Origin: an uncultured Lachnospiraceae bacterium | GTDB lineage: Bacteria; Bacillota; Clostridia; Lachnospirales; Lachnospiraceae | Direction of reading: 5' to 3' | NCBI GenBank assembly: GCA_902803355.1 | Contig: CADCPP010000191.1 | Coordinates: 1-9,971, forward strand | Length of the DNA: 9,971 nucleotides | In this document: positions 1-7,214 of the stretch, one piece after another | Layout of the letters: every line of letters begins with the position of its first letter | Position numbering within the stretch: position 1 is the stretch's first letter | Notes under the pieces: generated by a model | What the model saw: only the letters and a program-made list of their open reading frames with translations | What the model was told of the DNA's origin: nothing | The model's database searches: none | Program-made: the position numbers and the translations under genes

Positions 1-806
1 GCGTCGAAAAAGACGCAGTCACTTAAGCCGAGCTGCTCCGTGTAGGAGATGATCTCCGGCTTGTCGTTCCCGCCGCCCACAAAGACCATGCGGAAATCGT
101 GACCCGCCTCTTTGACTTTCGCAAGGGCATCCAGCGTGATGCGGATCCCCTTGTACCACATCATGCGGCCGAGATATAAGAAGACCGGAATATCTTCCGG
201 AAGAGAAAATTTTCCTGTAACCTCATCGATCAAAGTCTGTGAAGCCCTCCCAAGAGGGAAATCAACACCGTTTGGCATGACGATGTAATCGCGCTGGAAA
301 CCGTTCTTTTTCAGATTTTCCCCGGCTCCCCTGCTCACGGTCCAGACCTCGTCGGCGGCGTCTACGCTGTCGATCAGGATCTTCAGAGCCCCTTCCTGCA
401 GGAGCTTCGATTTGACGGCGTTCGCAATATCCACATCATATTTGGTGTGGTAGGTCATGATAAAAGGCACGTTAAGGTCGGCGCGCAGCGTGCGTCCCAG
501 CATCTGGCTGGTAAAGGGACAGTGCGAATGCAGAATGTCAGGATGGCTGTCTTTCAGCTGCTGCACCAGTCCTGCGTCAAAGGGCATTCCGGCGCGGTAG
601 CCAACCATCTTTGTGGTATCCAGACTCGGATAGCGCAGCACCGGGAAACCGTAGACGCTGTCATCGCTGTCAGGCACAAAAGGCGTCGCCACGATCGCCG
701 TATGGCCGTGGGCGGTCAGGTATTTTCCGTAATTGACGACTGCCGTCGCCACACCGTCGATCTGCGGCGGAAAGGAATCATTGAGCAAGCCGATACATAA
801 AGACAT
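1..806 (-). CDS. Family 4 glycosyltransferase (GT-B fold), N-terminal 268 residues, 3' end outside window
   Basis: Reading leftwards from an ATG at 806-804, the frame is open to the window edge. The start is supported by AGGAGG (plus-strand 813-818) six bases upstream. The product begins MSLCIGLLNDSFPPQIDGVA, the usual start of GT4 enzymes, whose N-terminal Rossmann domain binds the acceptor. HSH at residues 93-95 is typical of the family, PNGVD at 178-182 is the linker into the donor domain, and the segment 211-220 has R214 and K219, the basic pair that contacts the nucleotide-sugar diphosphate. The C-terminal EX7E motif would lie beyond the edge. GT4 enzymes of this type transfer glucose or mannose to diacylglycerol, polyprenyl-linked or similar envelope acceptors at the inner face of the membrane. 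Donor and acceptor cannot be read from the sequence. The gene is divergent from the potassium transporter gene. Family assignment is firm; substrate is unknown. Confidence 0.93.
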   Translation of the reverse strand, partial: MSLCIGLLNDSFPPQIDGVATAVVNYGKYLTAHGHTAIVATPFVPDSDDSVYGFPVLRYPSLDTTKMVGYRAGMPFDAGLVQQLKDSHPDILHSHCPFTSQMLGRTLRADLNVPFIMTYHTKYDVDIANAVKSKLLQEGALKILIDSVDAADEVWTVSRGAGENLKKNGFQRDYIVMPNGVDFPLGRASQTLIDEVTGKFSLPEDIPVFLYLGRMMWYKGIRITLDALAKVKEAGHDFRMVFVGGGNDKPEIISYTEQLGLSDCVFFD

Positions 807-834
807 GATCTGCCTCCTGAAAGAGAATAAGGCA

Positions 835-843
835 ATTATAGCA
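835..843 (-). promoter_or_regulatory. Extended -10 promoter for the glycosyltransferase gene
   Basis: On the minus strand the sequence reads TGCTATAAT, a perfect extended -10 element. No good -35 hexamer lies 16-18 bases upstream, which is tolerated when the TG extension is present. Transcription would start near 828, giving a leader of about 22 bases that contains the AGGAGG ribosome binding site. Confidence 0.7.
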
Positions 844-861
844 CAGATGCGGAAAATGCGC

Positions 862-891
862 TTGTACCGCTGCATATTTTTATGCTATATT
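862..891 (+). promoter_or_regulatory. Promoter for the potassium transporter operon
   Basis: TTGTAC (862-867) can serve as a -35 element and is followed, after an 18-base spacer, by TATATT (886-891). The -10 is extended by TG at 883-884, giving TGCTATATT. Transcription would start near 898 and leave a leader of about 60 bases. The -10 boxes of this promoter and of the divergent glycosyltransferase promoter lie about 45 bases apart on opposite strands. Confidence 0.6.
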
Positions 892-942
892 ACAATTAGC
901 GGAGTTTTAGCGAAGATTCGGCGTGAATCATGGTATGCTCGG

Positions 943-949
943 AAAGGAG
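943..949 (+). promoter_or_regulatory. Ribosome binding site that decides the kup start
   Basis: AAAGGAG lies nine bases before the ATG at 959. It falls inside the coding sequence if the in-frame GTG at 923 or ATG at 935 were used, and neither of those has a comparable site in front. The start at 959 is therefore preferred. Confidence 0.75.
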
Positions 950-958
950 CGCTTATTT

Positions 959-2983
959 ATGCATCAGGGGCAACATAAACGCAGCGCGTTCACCGCATTT
1001 CTGCTGGCTATCGGTGTGGTCTTCGGCAATATTGCTACATCCCCTCTTTTTGTGATGAAAACGATCCTTCGCTACAACGGAGGGCTTTCCAGCGTATCGG
1101 AAGATATGGTGCTGGGCGTTGTTTCGCTGATCATCTGGACGCTGACCATTCTGGCAACGGTAAAATATGTCCTGCTGGTCATGAGGGCTGACAACGGCGG
1201 GGAAGGCGGGATCTTTGCCCTGTATTTTCTGGTAAGGAAAAACGGACACGAACATCTTCTGCGTCTGGCAGCCATAACCGGCGCGGCGATGCTGATGGCT
1301 GACAGTATCATTACGCCGTCCATCACCGTGACGAGCGCCGTTGAAGGGCTGAGCAGCGCCTCCGGAACGGCGGATTTCCTGGGAGACGGCGATGCGAAGA
1401 AGCTGGTCCTGATCCTTGCCGTGATTTTGCTCCTGTTTATCAGCCAGGGCGTAGGCCGCAACCGGATCACGGTAGCGCTTGGCCCCATCATGTTTATCTG
1501 GCTTGTCTTTATCGGCGGCTTTGGTCTGTCTGCCCTTTTGCGGCATCCGGAACTGCTCAGAGCCTTTAACCCCGCGCGGGGCGTGAGGTTTTTACTTGGT
1601 CAGGGCAACAACGCGGGGATCAGGATCCTGGGGGGCGTCTTTCTGACCGTGACAGGCGCCGAAGCCTTTTACTCTGATATGGGCCACGCCGGCTGCGGGG
1701 CAACAAGGAAAAGCTGGCCTTTTGTCAAGCTCTGTCTGCTGCTCAGCTATCTGGGGCAGGGCGCCTATCTGCTGGAGGCGGCAAAGGACCCTTCGCTTGC
1801 GGCGATCGATGATTTTAATCCCTTCTTTTATATGCTTCCGGAAGCGCTTCGGCCGGTGGCGGTGATCCTGGCGGTCCTGGCTGCCTTTGCGGTGTCCCAT
1901 ACCGTGGTGATCAGTGCGTTCACACTGGTCTCCGAAGCCGTCAGAAGACAGTTCCTCCCGCATATGGAGACGCTGTATCCGCCCAGACGCGAAGGAAATG
2001 TTTATATTCCCGCGGTGAACCGCATGCTCCTTATCGGATGCCTTTTCGTGGTGCTGTTTTTTAAATCCAGCACCCGTATGGAGGCCGCTTACGGTCTGGC
2101 GATCGCGGTCGCTATGCTGATGACCACGCTGCTGCTGTGCGTCTACCTTTGGAAGATCAAAAAGAAACCCTTCCTTGCCATCCTCTGCACCCTGGTGTTC
2201 GGTTCGCTGGAACTGCTGTTCATTAAAGGCGGCAGTCATAAATTCTCGCTCGGCGGTTATGTTTCCGAAGGACTGGCGCTGATCCTGATCGTGCTCATGC
2301 TTGTATGGCGGTACGGCAGCAGGGTGGAGAGCCGGCTGACGAAGCGGGTAAAACTGGCAGACTATGTGGACAAGCTGGTCGCGCTCAGGGATGATGAAAG
2401 CATTCCGCTCACCGCCGATAATATCGTTTATGTATCGTATGGGGACGATATCGATACCATTGATCATACGATGCTGTACTCTGTTCTGGACAAGGATGTG
2501 AAGCGCGCGCAGGTCTACTGGTTCATCAAGGTGTGCCCTCTGGACGTGCCGAAAGGGCAGTATTATGAGGTCAAGACCTTCGGCACCGACTGCGTATTCC
2601 GCGTGATGCTGTATCTGGGCTTCCACGAGGAGCAGAGCATCAATCTTTATCTTAGGCGCATCGTCAACGAGCTGATGGGCAGCGGCGAGCTGCCGAGACA
2701 GAGACGGAAATTCTCAGTCTATGACAACGATCAGGTGGGAGACTTCAAATTTGTCTTTATCCGGAAGAAGATCCCCATGAAGAGCGGGCTGCCGGTCTGG
2801 CAGGATATGCTGCTCAGGGGAAAATACGCGATCCGCTCACTCAGCGGCACAGAGTATCAGTGGTTCGGACTGGATACAGCCGTACTGATCCGTGAGATCG
2901 TGCCGATCTTTATCGCGGAAAACCGGATGGATGATATTTTCCTGGAACGTGTAGAACATGATCTCACGGCAAAAAAGAGCTGA
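959..2983 (+). CDS. kup: KUP/HAK/KT-family potassium uptake protein with altered signature motif
   Basis: The product is 674 residues, slightly longer than E. coli Kup (about 620). KUP proteins are K+/H+ symporters of the cytoplasmic membrane with about 12 helices and a soluble cytoplasmic C-terminal domain; here hydrophobic segments fill roughly residues 10-460 and a hydrophilic domain follows. Family landmarks are GVVFGNIATSPLF at 19-31, RADNGGEGG at 76-84, ITPSITVTSAVEGL ending near 131, and GAEAFYSDMGH around 233-242. The first landmark is normally GDIGTSPLY; here the aspartate is Asn24 and the next glycine is Ala26. The glutamates corresponding to those in SAxEGL (E129) and GAEA (E235) are kept. 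The gene is first in a four-gene operon; its last 26 bases overlap the MATE gene. The family call is firm. Whether it still couples K+ to H+ is uncertain because of Asn24. Confidence 0.93.
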   Translation: MHQGQHKRSAFTAFLLAIGVVFGNIATSPLFVMKTILRYNGGLSSVSEDMVLGVVSLIIWTLTILATVKYVLLVMRADNGGEGGIFALYFLVRKNGHEHLLRLAAITGAAMLMADSIITPSITVTSAVEGLSSASGTADFLGDGDAKKLVLILAVILLLFISQGVGRNRITVALGPIMFIWLVFIGGFGLSALLRHPELLRAFNPARGVRFLLGQGNNAGIRILGGVFLTVTGAEAFYSDMGHAGCGATRKSWPFVKLCLLLSYLGQGAYLLEAAKDPSLAAIDDFNPFFYMLPEALRPVAVILAVLAAFAVSHTVVISAFTLVSEAVRRQFLPHMETLYPPRREGNVYIPAVNRMLLIGCLFVVLFFKSSTRMEAAYGLAIAVAMLMTTLLLCVYLWKIKKKPFLAILCTLVFGSLELLFIKGGSHKFSLGGYVSEGLALILIVLMLVWRYGSRVESRLTKRVKLADYVDKLVALRDDESIPLTADNIVYVSYGDDIDTIDHTMLYSVLDKDVKRAQVYWFIKVCPLDVPKGQYYEVKTFGTDCVFRVMLYLGFHEEQSINLYLRRIVNELMGSGELPRQRRKFSVYDNDQVGDFKFVFIRKKIPMKSGLPVWQDMLLRGKYAIRSLSGTEYQWFGLDTAVLIREIVPIFIAENRMDDIFLERVEHDLTAKKS

Positions 2984-4364
2984 AAAAATCGTTAATTTTA
3001 CGGAAGGCAGGGTCATCGGAAAGCTGATCCTGTTTGCCATACCCATTATTATCAGCGAGCTGCTGCAGAATCTGTACAACAGCGTCGATTCCATCGTGGT
3101 GGGACATTATGTGAGCGATGCCGCGCTGGCCGCGGTCAGCGTCTGCACACCGATCGTCCAGCTGCTGGTGGGCTTTTTTAACGGCATGTCCATCGGCAAT
3201 ACCGTGGTCACGGCAAGAGCCTTCGGCAGCGGAGATGAAGAGGCCACCCGGAAGGCGGTGCGCTATTCCTTCACCTTTTCCGTGGTGCTGGGCGTTATCG
3301 TTTCCTGCCTTGGCATCGCGCTTGCCTCTGTCTTTCTGGACCTGACCGGCTGTAATGAGGAGATCTACAGCGAGGCCATCACCTACCTGCGCATCTACCT
3401 GGCCGGCCTGATGTTCACGGTCATCTACAACTGCGGGACCGGGATCCTGAGAGCTATCGGGGATTCCCGGACACCGCTCTATATCCTGGCGGTGACGAGC
3501 GTGCTGAATATCGGCCTGGACGTTCTGTTCGTCGTTGTCTTCCATTGGGGCACCGCGGGCGTCGGCATCGCGACCATCCTCGCGCAGGGCCTGTCCATGC
3601 TGCTGGTGGCAATGGTCTTAAAGCGCCGCATTCAGGCGCCCTGCATCGCGTTAAAGGAGACCTGGAGAGACGGCAGGAAGACGATCGCGGCCTCCGTCGA
3701 TGTCGGTTTTGCCGCAGGGCTGCAGAATGCCATGATCTCGTTTTCCAATATTTTTGTCTGGTCCTATATCAACCGCTTTCCGACCAGTGTCGCCGCAGGC
3801 ATCGGGGCGGCGAACAAGATCGACCGCTTCGTGGTGCTGCCGTGCAAATCCCTGGCCATGACGACCACGACGTTCGTCAGCCAGAACCTGGGCGCGAAGA
3901 ATTATCAGCGCGCCAAGATGGGCTTCTGGTATGGCTTCGGCCTGTGCACCGCAGTCACCCTGCCGCTCACGCTTCTGGAATATCTTTTCGCCTATCCGGC
4001 AGTAAGCCTGTTCAGCAACGAAGCAGCGGTCATCGTGGCCGGCGCGGAAATGACCCGTTTTCTGGCGCCCTTTTACATGGTCATCCTGACCAGAGATGTC
4101 CTGCTGGGTTACCTGCGCGGCTACGGGGACAGCCGTGTTCCCACGCTTTTGTCCCTCATCGGGATGATAGGTATCCGGCAGCTCTTTCTGGCTATCGCTA
4201 CGCAGCATTCGGATTCGGTCCGTGTGATCTATGCCAGCTTTCCCGTCGGCTGGGGCGCTGCCACGCTGCTGCTTCTGGTCTATACGCTGCTCGTCCTCAG
4301 GCGCGACTGGAGGAAGGCGGAAAAAGAAGAAAACATGACTGCCGCGAAGGAGGCTTCCTCATGA
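2958..4364 (+). CDS. MATE-family multidrug/toxic compound efflux transporter
   Basis: The product is 468 residues, normal for the family, which uses Na+ or H+ gradients to export organic cations, drugs or metabolites across the cytoplasmic membrane. The N-terminus has the common MATE pattern, with FTEG (14-17) followed by a helix ending near LLQNLYNSVDSIVVGHYV. Two six-helix halves are visible, and the second carries FVSQNLGA at 306-313, a typical MATE signature. The start ATG lies within the end of kup, so the two genes overlap by 26 bases in different frames; no good ribosome binding site precedes it, and translation is probably coupled to kup. The stop overlaps the next start as ATGA. The substrate cannot be inferred. 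Some MATE-like proteins flip lipid-linked glycans, so an envelope role is possible but unsupported here. Confidence 0.93.
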   Translation: MISRQKRAEKIVNFTEGRVIGKLILFAIPIIISELLQNLYNSVDSIVVGHYVSDAALAAVSVCTPIVQLLVGFFNGMSIGNTVVTARAFGSGDEEATRKAVRYSFTFSVVLGVIVSCLGIALASVFLDLTGCNEEIYSEAITYLRIYLAGLMFTVIYNCGTGILRAIGDSRTPLYILAVTSVLNIGLDVLFVVVFHWGTAGVGIATILAQGLSMLLVAMVLKRRIQAPCIALKETWRDGRKTIAASVDVGFAAGLQNAMISFSNIFVWSYINRFPTSVAAGIGAANKIDRFVVLPCKSLAMTTTTFVSQNLGAKNYQRAKMGFWYGFGLCTAVTLPLTLLEYLFAYPAVSLFSNEAAVIVAGAEMTRFLAPFYMVILTRDVLLGYLRGYGDSRVPTLLSLIGMIGIRQLFLAIATQHSDSVRVIYASFPVGWGAATLLLLVYTLLVLRRDWRKAEKEENMTAAKEASS

Positions 4365-6709
4365 AAAAACTCCGTCGTCTGACTGCACTGATCCTCCTGG
4401 CCGCCGTCTGCCTGACGGCTTGTCCGCATGCTGCGATGGCAGGCTGGCTGACCACGGACGTCCCCTATGAGAATATCGAGCAGATCCACCTGCCCTTTGC
4501 TTCACTGGGCGGAAAGATCCTGAACTGGGACTTTCCTTATACGGATGAGTTTTTTCTCCGCTCTTCGGAAGACTTCTCCATCGAGCTGGCGCAGGCCTCC
4601 ATGGGACTGACCGTATCGGCCTTCCGCTATAACGGAAAGCCGCTGGAGAACCAGTATGAGACCTATCTCGGCGCTGCAGGCTTTACGGATATCACGCCCT
4701 TCGGCTATGACCGGGAGACGGGAAAGGATACGCTGTCCGGCATCGTGGCCTGCAAAAAGATCGGAGATTTTACGCTGATCGCTGCCGCGCCGAACGGCTA
4801 TGGCTACAAAAATGAATGGGGCGGCAATCTGGAAGTTGGCACCGGAGAGCGGCATGAAGGCTTTGATACGGCGGCAAAATTGCTGGAGAGCAAGATCGAT
4901 GGCTTTATCGCGGAGCATCAGATCGAAGGCAAAATGAAACTTTGGGTGACCGGGTTTTCGCGCGCATCTGCCGTGGGAAATCTTACGGCAGCCGATATGA
5001 TCGAGAGCGGGCGCTTTGACGATGTATTTGCCTATCTTTTCGGCGTGCCGCGCACCACAAAGGCGGCGGTGAATTATCCCGGGATCTTTAATATCTGCGG
5101 CAAATACGATCCCGTCACGCAGGTCCCGCCGGAAAGCTGGGGCTTTGAGCGCTACGGAACCAGCCTGTATACCCCCGCAGAGGAAACGGATACGGAGTAT
5201 CCGCGGCTTCTGGCGGCGGCAAATGAAGTCAGTCAGAAACTGACTGGCCAGCCTATGCGCAATAACCCGGAGATCAACTATCAGCTCCACATGATCATAG
5301 AATTTGTCTATGAACTGTTCCCGGACCAGGAGGCCTACAACGCGCGGTTTCAGGAGATCATTGTCCGGACCTTCAGCAACAAGAACCTGAGCAATTTTCT
5401 GGAAACGCTGCTCACGATGCTGAAGGAAATGGACAAGATGGACCGGCGGCTTGCCTACAGCAGCAGTATTCTGGAAGACTATCTTTCTTACATTATTGCC
5501 CAGCACGCGTCGGAAAAGCAGCAGCAGATCGAGCAGGGGCGCTGGGATCCGACGCTTGGCCTTTCGGAAAACCTCATGCGGGAGCACATCCCCTACACCT
5601 ATATTTCCTGGCTCTTTGCCGATATCGAAACCGATCAGCTGCTGAACGGCCATGCCTTTACCCGCCGGGTCGTCATTACGGCAGATGATTCGGATGTGGA
5701 AGTCCTTAGGGAAGGCAGGATCATCGGCGGCGTTGACCGGAACGGAAAAGTATTGGATGCGAAAGCGGATCTGGACCCATCCGGCTATGGCAGCATGGCG
5801 GAGGCGCTCTCCGACCTGCGCAGCATCTTCGCGATCCGGAACGGGGCAAAAACCGTCGTCTCCCTCCCGATGAATGACACTTACACGATCCGCATCCGTA
5901 CGCATAAGACGACCAGTGTGAGCTATTATGATGTCTTTTGTTCGCCGTTTACCACCTATGGCAGCAGTAATAAAATGCATGTGTTTGCGGCAGGAGAGGG
6001 CGAGTATGAGATACAGGCCTCCTACGCGGAGCCGCTTTCGGATATCGAAGCGCAAAGCGGGTGGGCAAGCAATGTGCAGCATTTCATCGTGCCGTACTCC
6101 ACAACGCTGCTGATGTCGGATGAGGCGGATTCGCTGAGGCACATTACCGTAACGGATATCCTGCAGAACCTGAGCATCGCGATGCTCGCGGTCCTGGTCT
6201 TGCTGCTGATCTGCCTGATCATTTCCCTGGTCCACCGGAGAGGAAAGAAAAAGAGCGGGAGAGCGTATTCGGACCTTTATGTGATCGTGCCGCACCTGAT
6301 CGTGATCGGACTATTTGCGTTCATCACCCAGTTCTTCACGGTCAATATCTTTTCCATCGGTGTGGCCAGATCCGTGTTCGCGGGGCTGACGGTCTTTGTG
6401 ATGTTCCTGCTTGCCCTGCGCGGCACGCTTCGGAACCGCAGCGTGAAGAACCTCGTGATCACGGTCTTGCTGCTGCTTGCGGCTGTGGCGGACGGGCTGA
6501 TCTATCAGAGAAGCGAGCTGGTCTCCGCGAGCGGGATCAGATTTGCGGTCTACTGCGTGGCGATGGCGGGGCTTACCGTGCTGGCGGTGAGTCCGTTCTT
6601 CCGGGACAAGAGCGGCGGTGAGGCGAAACAGCAGACTGCCGGAGAAAGAAAACATGATGAAGGGGAGCAGGAGGATAGAGACGTCCTGCTCAGTGAGGGG
6701 GCTGTATGA
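4361..6709 (+). CDS. Exported lipase/esterase-like protein (class 3 lipase type) with C-terminal five-helix membrane domain
   Basis: The start ATG is seven bases after AAGGAGG (4347-4353) and overlaps the MATE stop. The product is 782 residues. Residues 1-27 form a signal sequence; LTAC at 18-21 fits a lipobox, while AMA-G at 25-28 fits signal peptidase I, so lipoprotein or cleaved export are both possible. The outside region runs to about 600. GFSRAS at 198-203 is a nucleophile elbow with Ser200, Asp250 in KYDPVTQVPP resembles the DPV acid motif of class 3 lipases, and His409 (REHIPYTY) is a possible third member of the triad. Five hydrophobic helices follow (about 604-628, 642-662, 667-688, 695-715, 724-744). 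Basic loops RRGKKK and RGTLRNR after helices 1 and 3 fit a topology with the enzyme outside and a charged 35-residue tail inside. Substrate is unknown; an envelope lipid or acylated glycan is a guess. Hydrolase fold is likely, activity unproven. Confidence 0.82.
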   Translation: MKKLRRLTALILLAAVCLTACPHAAMAGWLTTDVPYENIEQIHLPFASLGGKILNWDFPYTDEFFLRSSEDFSIELAQASMGLTVSAFRYNGKPLENQYETYLGAAGFTDITPFGYDRETGKDTLSGIVACKKIGDFTLIAAAPNGYGYKNEWGGNLEVGTGERHEGFDTAAKLLESKIDGFIAEHQIEGKMKLWVTGFSRASAVGNLTAADMIESGRFDDVFAYLFGVPRTTKAAVNYPGIFNICGKYDPVTQVPPESWGFERYGTSLYTPAEETDTEYPRLLAAANEVSQKLTGQPMRNNPEINYQLHMIIEFVYELFPDQEAYNARFQEIIVRTFSNKNLSNFLETLLTMLKEMDKMDRRLAYSSSILEDYLSYIIAQHASEKQQQIEQGRWDPTLGLSENLMREHIPYTYISWLFADIETDQLLNGHAFTRRVVITADDSDVEVLREGRIIGGVDRNGKVLDAKADLDPSGYGSMAEALSDLRSIFAIRNGAKTVVSLPMNDTYTIRIRTHKTTSVSYYDVFCSPFTTYGSSNKMHVFAAGEGEYEIQASYAEPLSDIEAQSGWASNVQHFIVPYSTTLLMSDEADSLRHITVTDILQNLSIAMLAVLVLLLICLIISLVHRRGKKKSGRAYSDLYVIVPHLIVIGLFAFITQFFTVNIFSIGVARSVFAGLTVFVMFLLALRGTLRNRSVKNLVITVLLLLAAVADGLIYQRSELVSASGIRFAVYCVAMAGLTVLAVSPFFRDKSGGEAKQQTAGERKHDEGEQEDRDVLLSEGAV

Positions 6710-7143
6710 AGGAATTTGTTCGTGTTGTCAAATTTGTGCTGTTTTCCATCAGTGCAGGGCTGATCGAGATCGGGAGCTTCGCGCTCTTTAATGAGCTGCT
6801 CCACTGGCCTTACTGGCTCAGCTATATGATCGCGCTCATCCTGTCGGTGCTGTGGAACTTTACCCTGAACCGCAAATTTACCTTCAAATCGGCAGCGAAC
6901 ATTCCCGTCGCCATGCTGAAGGTGGCAGCGTACTACGCGGTCTTCACCCCGCTCACCTCCTGGCTCGAGCATGTGTATACCATGCAGTGGGGCTGGAATG
7001 AGTACCTGGCGACCGGGGTCAATATGGTGCTGAATCTGATCACGGAATTTTTGTACCAGCGCTTTTTCGTGTTCGGGAACTCGCTCGACACACAGCAAAG
7101 CGGCGAAAGCAAAGCAGAAGAGCAGAAAGGGGAAGAGGCCTGA
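6706..7143 (+). CDS. GtrA-family polytopic membrane protein
   Basis: The product is 145 residues, typical of GtrA proteins (about 120-150), with four hydrophobic helices at roughly 7-27, 34-53, 70-90 and 97-117. The family pattern is visible in the conserved stretch LWNFTLNRKFTFK after helix 2 and in the matching TEFLYQRFFVF after helix 4. GtrA proteins are implicated in moving or using polyprenyl-phosphate sugars for modification of surface polysaccharides or teichoic acids, usually beside a glycosyltransferase. The start overlaps the lipase-like gene as ATGA and has GAGGGGG four bases upstream, so translation is probably coupled. It is the last gene of the operon. The acidic/basic tail after residue 120 is partly encoded by the left arm of the terminator. 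Family is firm; the cargo is unknown. Confidence 0.92.
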   Translation: MKEFVRVVKFVLFSISAGLIEIGSFALFNELLHWPYWLSYMIALILSVLWNFTLNRKFTFKSAANIPVAMLKVAAYYAVFTPLTSWLEHVYTMQWGWNEYLATGVNMVLNLITEFLYQRFFVFGNSLDTQQSGESKAEEQKGEEA

Positions 7144-7162
7144 GCCCTTCCCCTTGCTTTTT
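7127..7162 (+). terminator. Intrinsic terminator overlapping the end of gtrA
   Basis: AAGGGGAAG (7127-7135), one unpaired A, then GGC (7137-7139) pair with GCC (7144-7146) and CTTCCCCTT (7147-7155) around a CTGA loop. The stem is 12 pairs with one bulge and is followed by GC and five T (7158-7162). The gtrA stop codon is in the loop. This closes the kup-MATE-lipase-gtrA transcript. Confidence 0.9.
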
Positions 7163-7182
7163 GTGCGCCGGATTGGTATAAT
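7154..7182 (+). promoter_or_regulatory. Extended -10 promoter for the small protein/TPR/rml transcription unit
   Basis: TGGTATAAT (7174-7182) has a perfect -10 hexamer and the TG extension. A weak -35, TTGCTT (7154-7159), sits 17 bases upstream and lies within the terminator of the preceding operon. Transcription would begin near 7189, about 26 bases before the ATG at 7215. Confidence 0.8.
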
Positions 7183-7214
7183 GCAGCTATCTTATGTTGG
7201 GAGACCACGCCCTT

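Noticed and set aside
447..800. Plus-strand open frame of 117 codons
   Set aside because: It is antisense to the glycosyltransferase, whose motifs are unmistakable, and has no ribosome binding site or recognisable content.
915..929. Inverted repeat GATTC-GGCGT-GAATC in the kup leader
   Set aside because: A five-base stem is short enough to arise by chance, and it does not cover the ribosome binding site.
931..939. TGGTATGCT as an alternative extended -10 promoter for kup
   Set aside because: The hexamer is a weaker match than TATATT at 886-891 and would leave a leader of only about 14 bases, though a minor start here cannot be excluded.
923..958. Upstream GTG (923) or ATG (935) as the kup start
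   Set aside because: Either would place the best ribosome binding site (943-949) inside the gene, and the extra residues do not resemble a KUP N-terminus.
892..958. Possible c-di-AMP (ydaO) riboswitch before the K+ transporter
   Set aside because: Such riboswitches often precede potassium transporters, but the leader of about 60 bases is too short for this class and shows no matching structure.
3545..4360. In-frame extension of the lipase-like gene upstream across the MATE gene (total frame 3545-6709)
   Set aside because: The extension has the low-complexity, Arg/Gly/Ala-rich composition of a shadow frame, lies wholly over a clear MATE gene, and the ATG at 4361 has a strong ribosome binding site followed by a proper signal sequence.
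4502..6295. Long minus-strand open frame of 597 codons
   Set aside because: It lies antisense to the lipase-like gene, has no recognisable domain and is His/Arg/Gln-rich, as expected from the reverse of a codon-biased gene. The other long minus-strand frames at 1592-2626, 2964-3545, 3651-4208 and 8671-9297 are rejected for the same reason.
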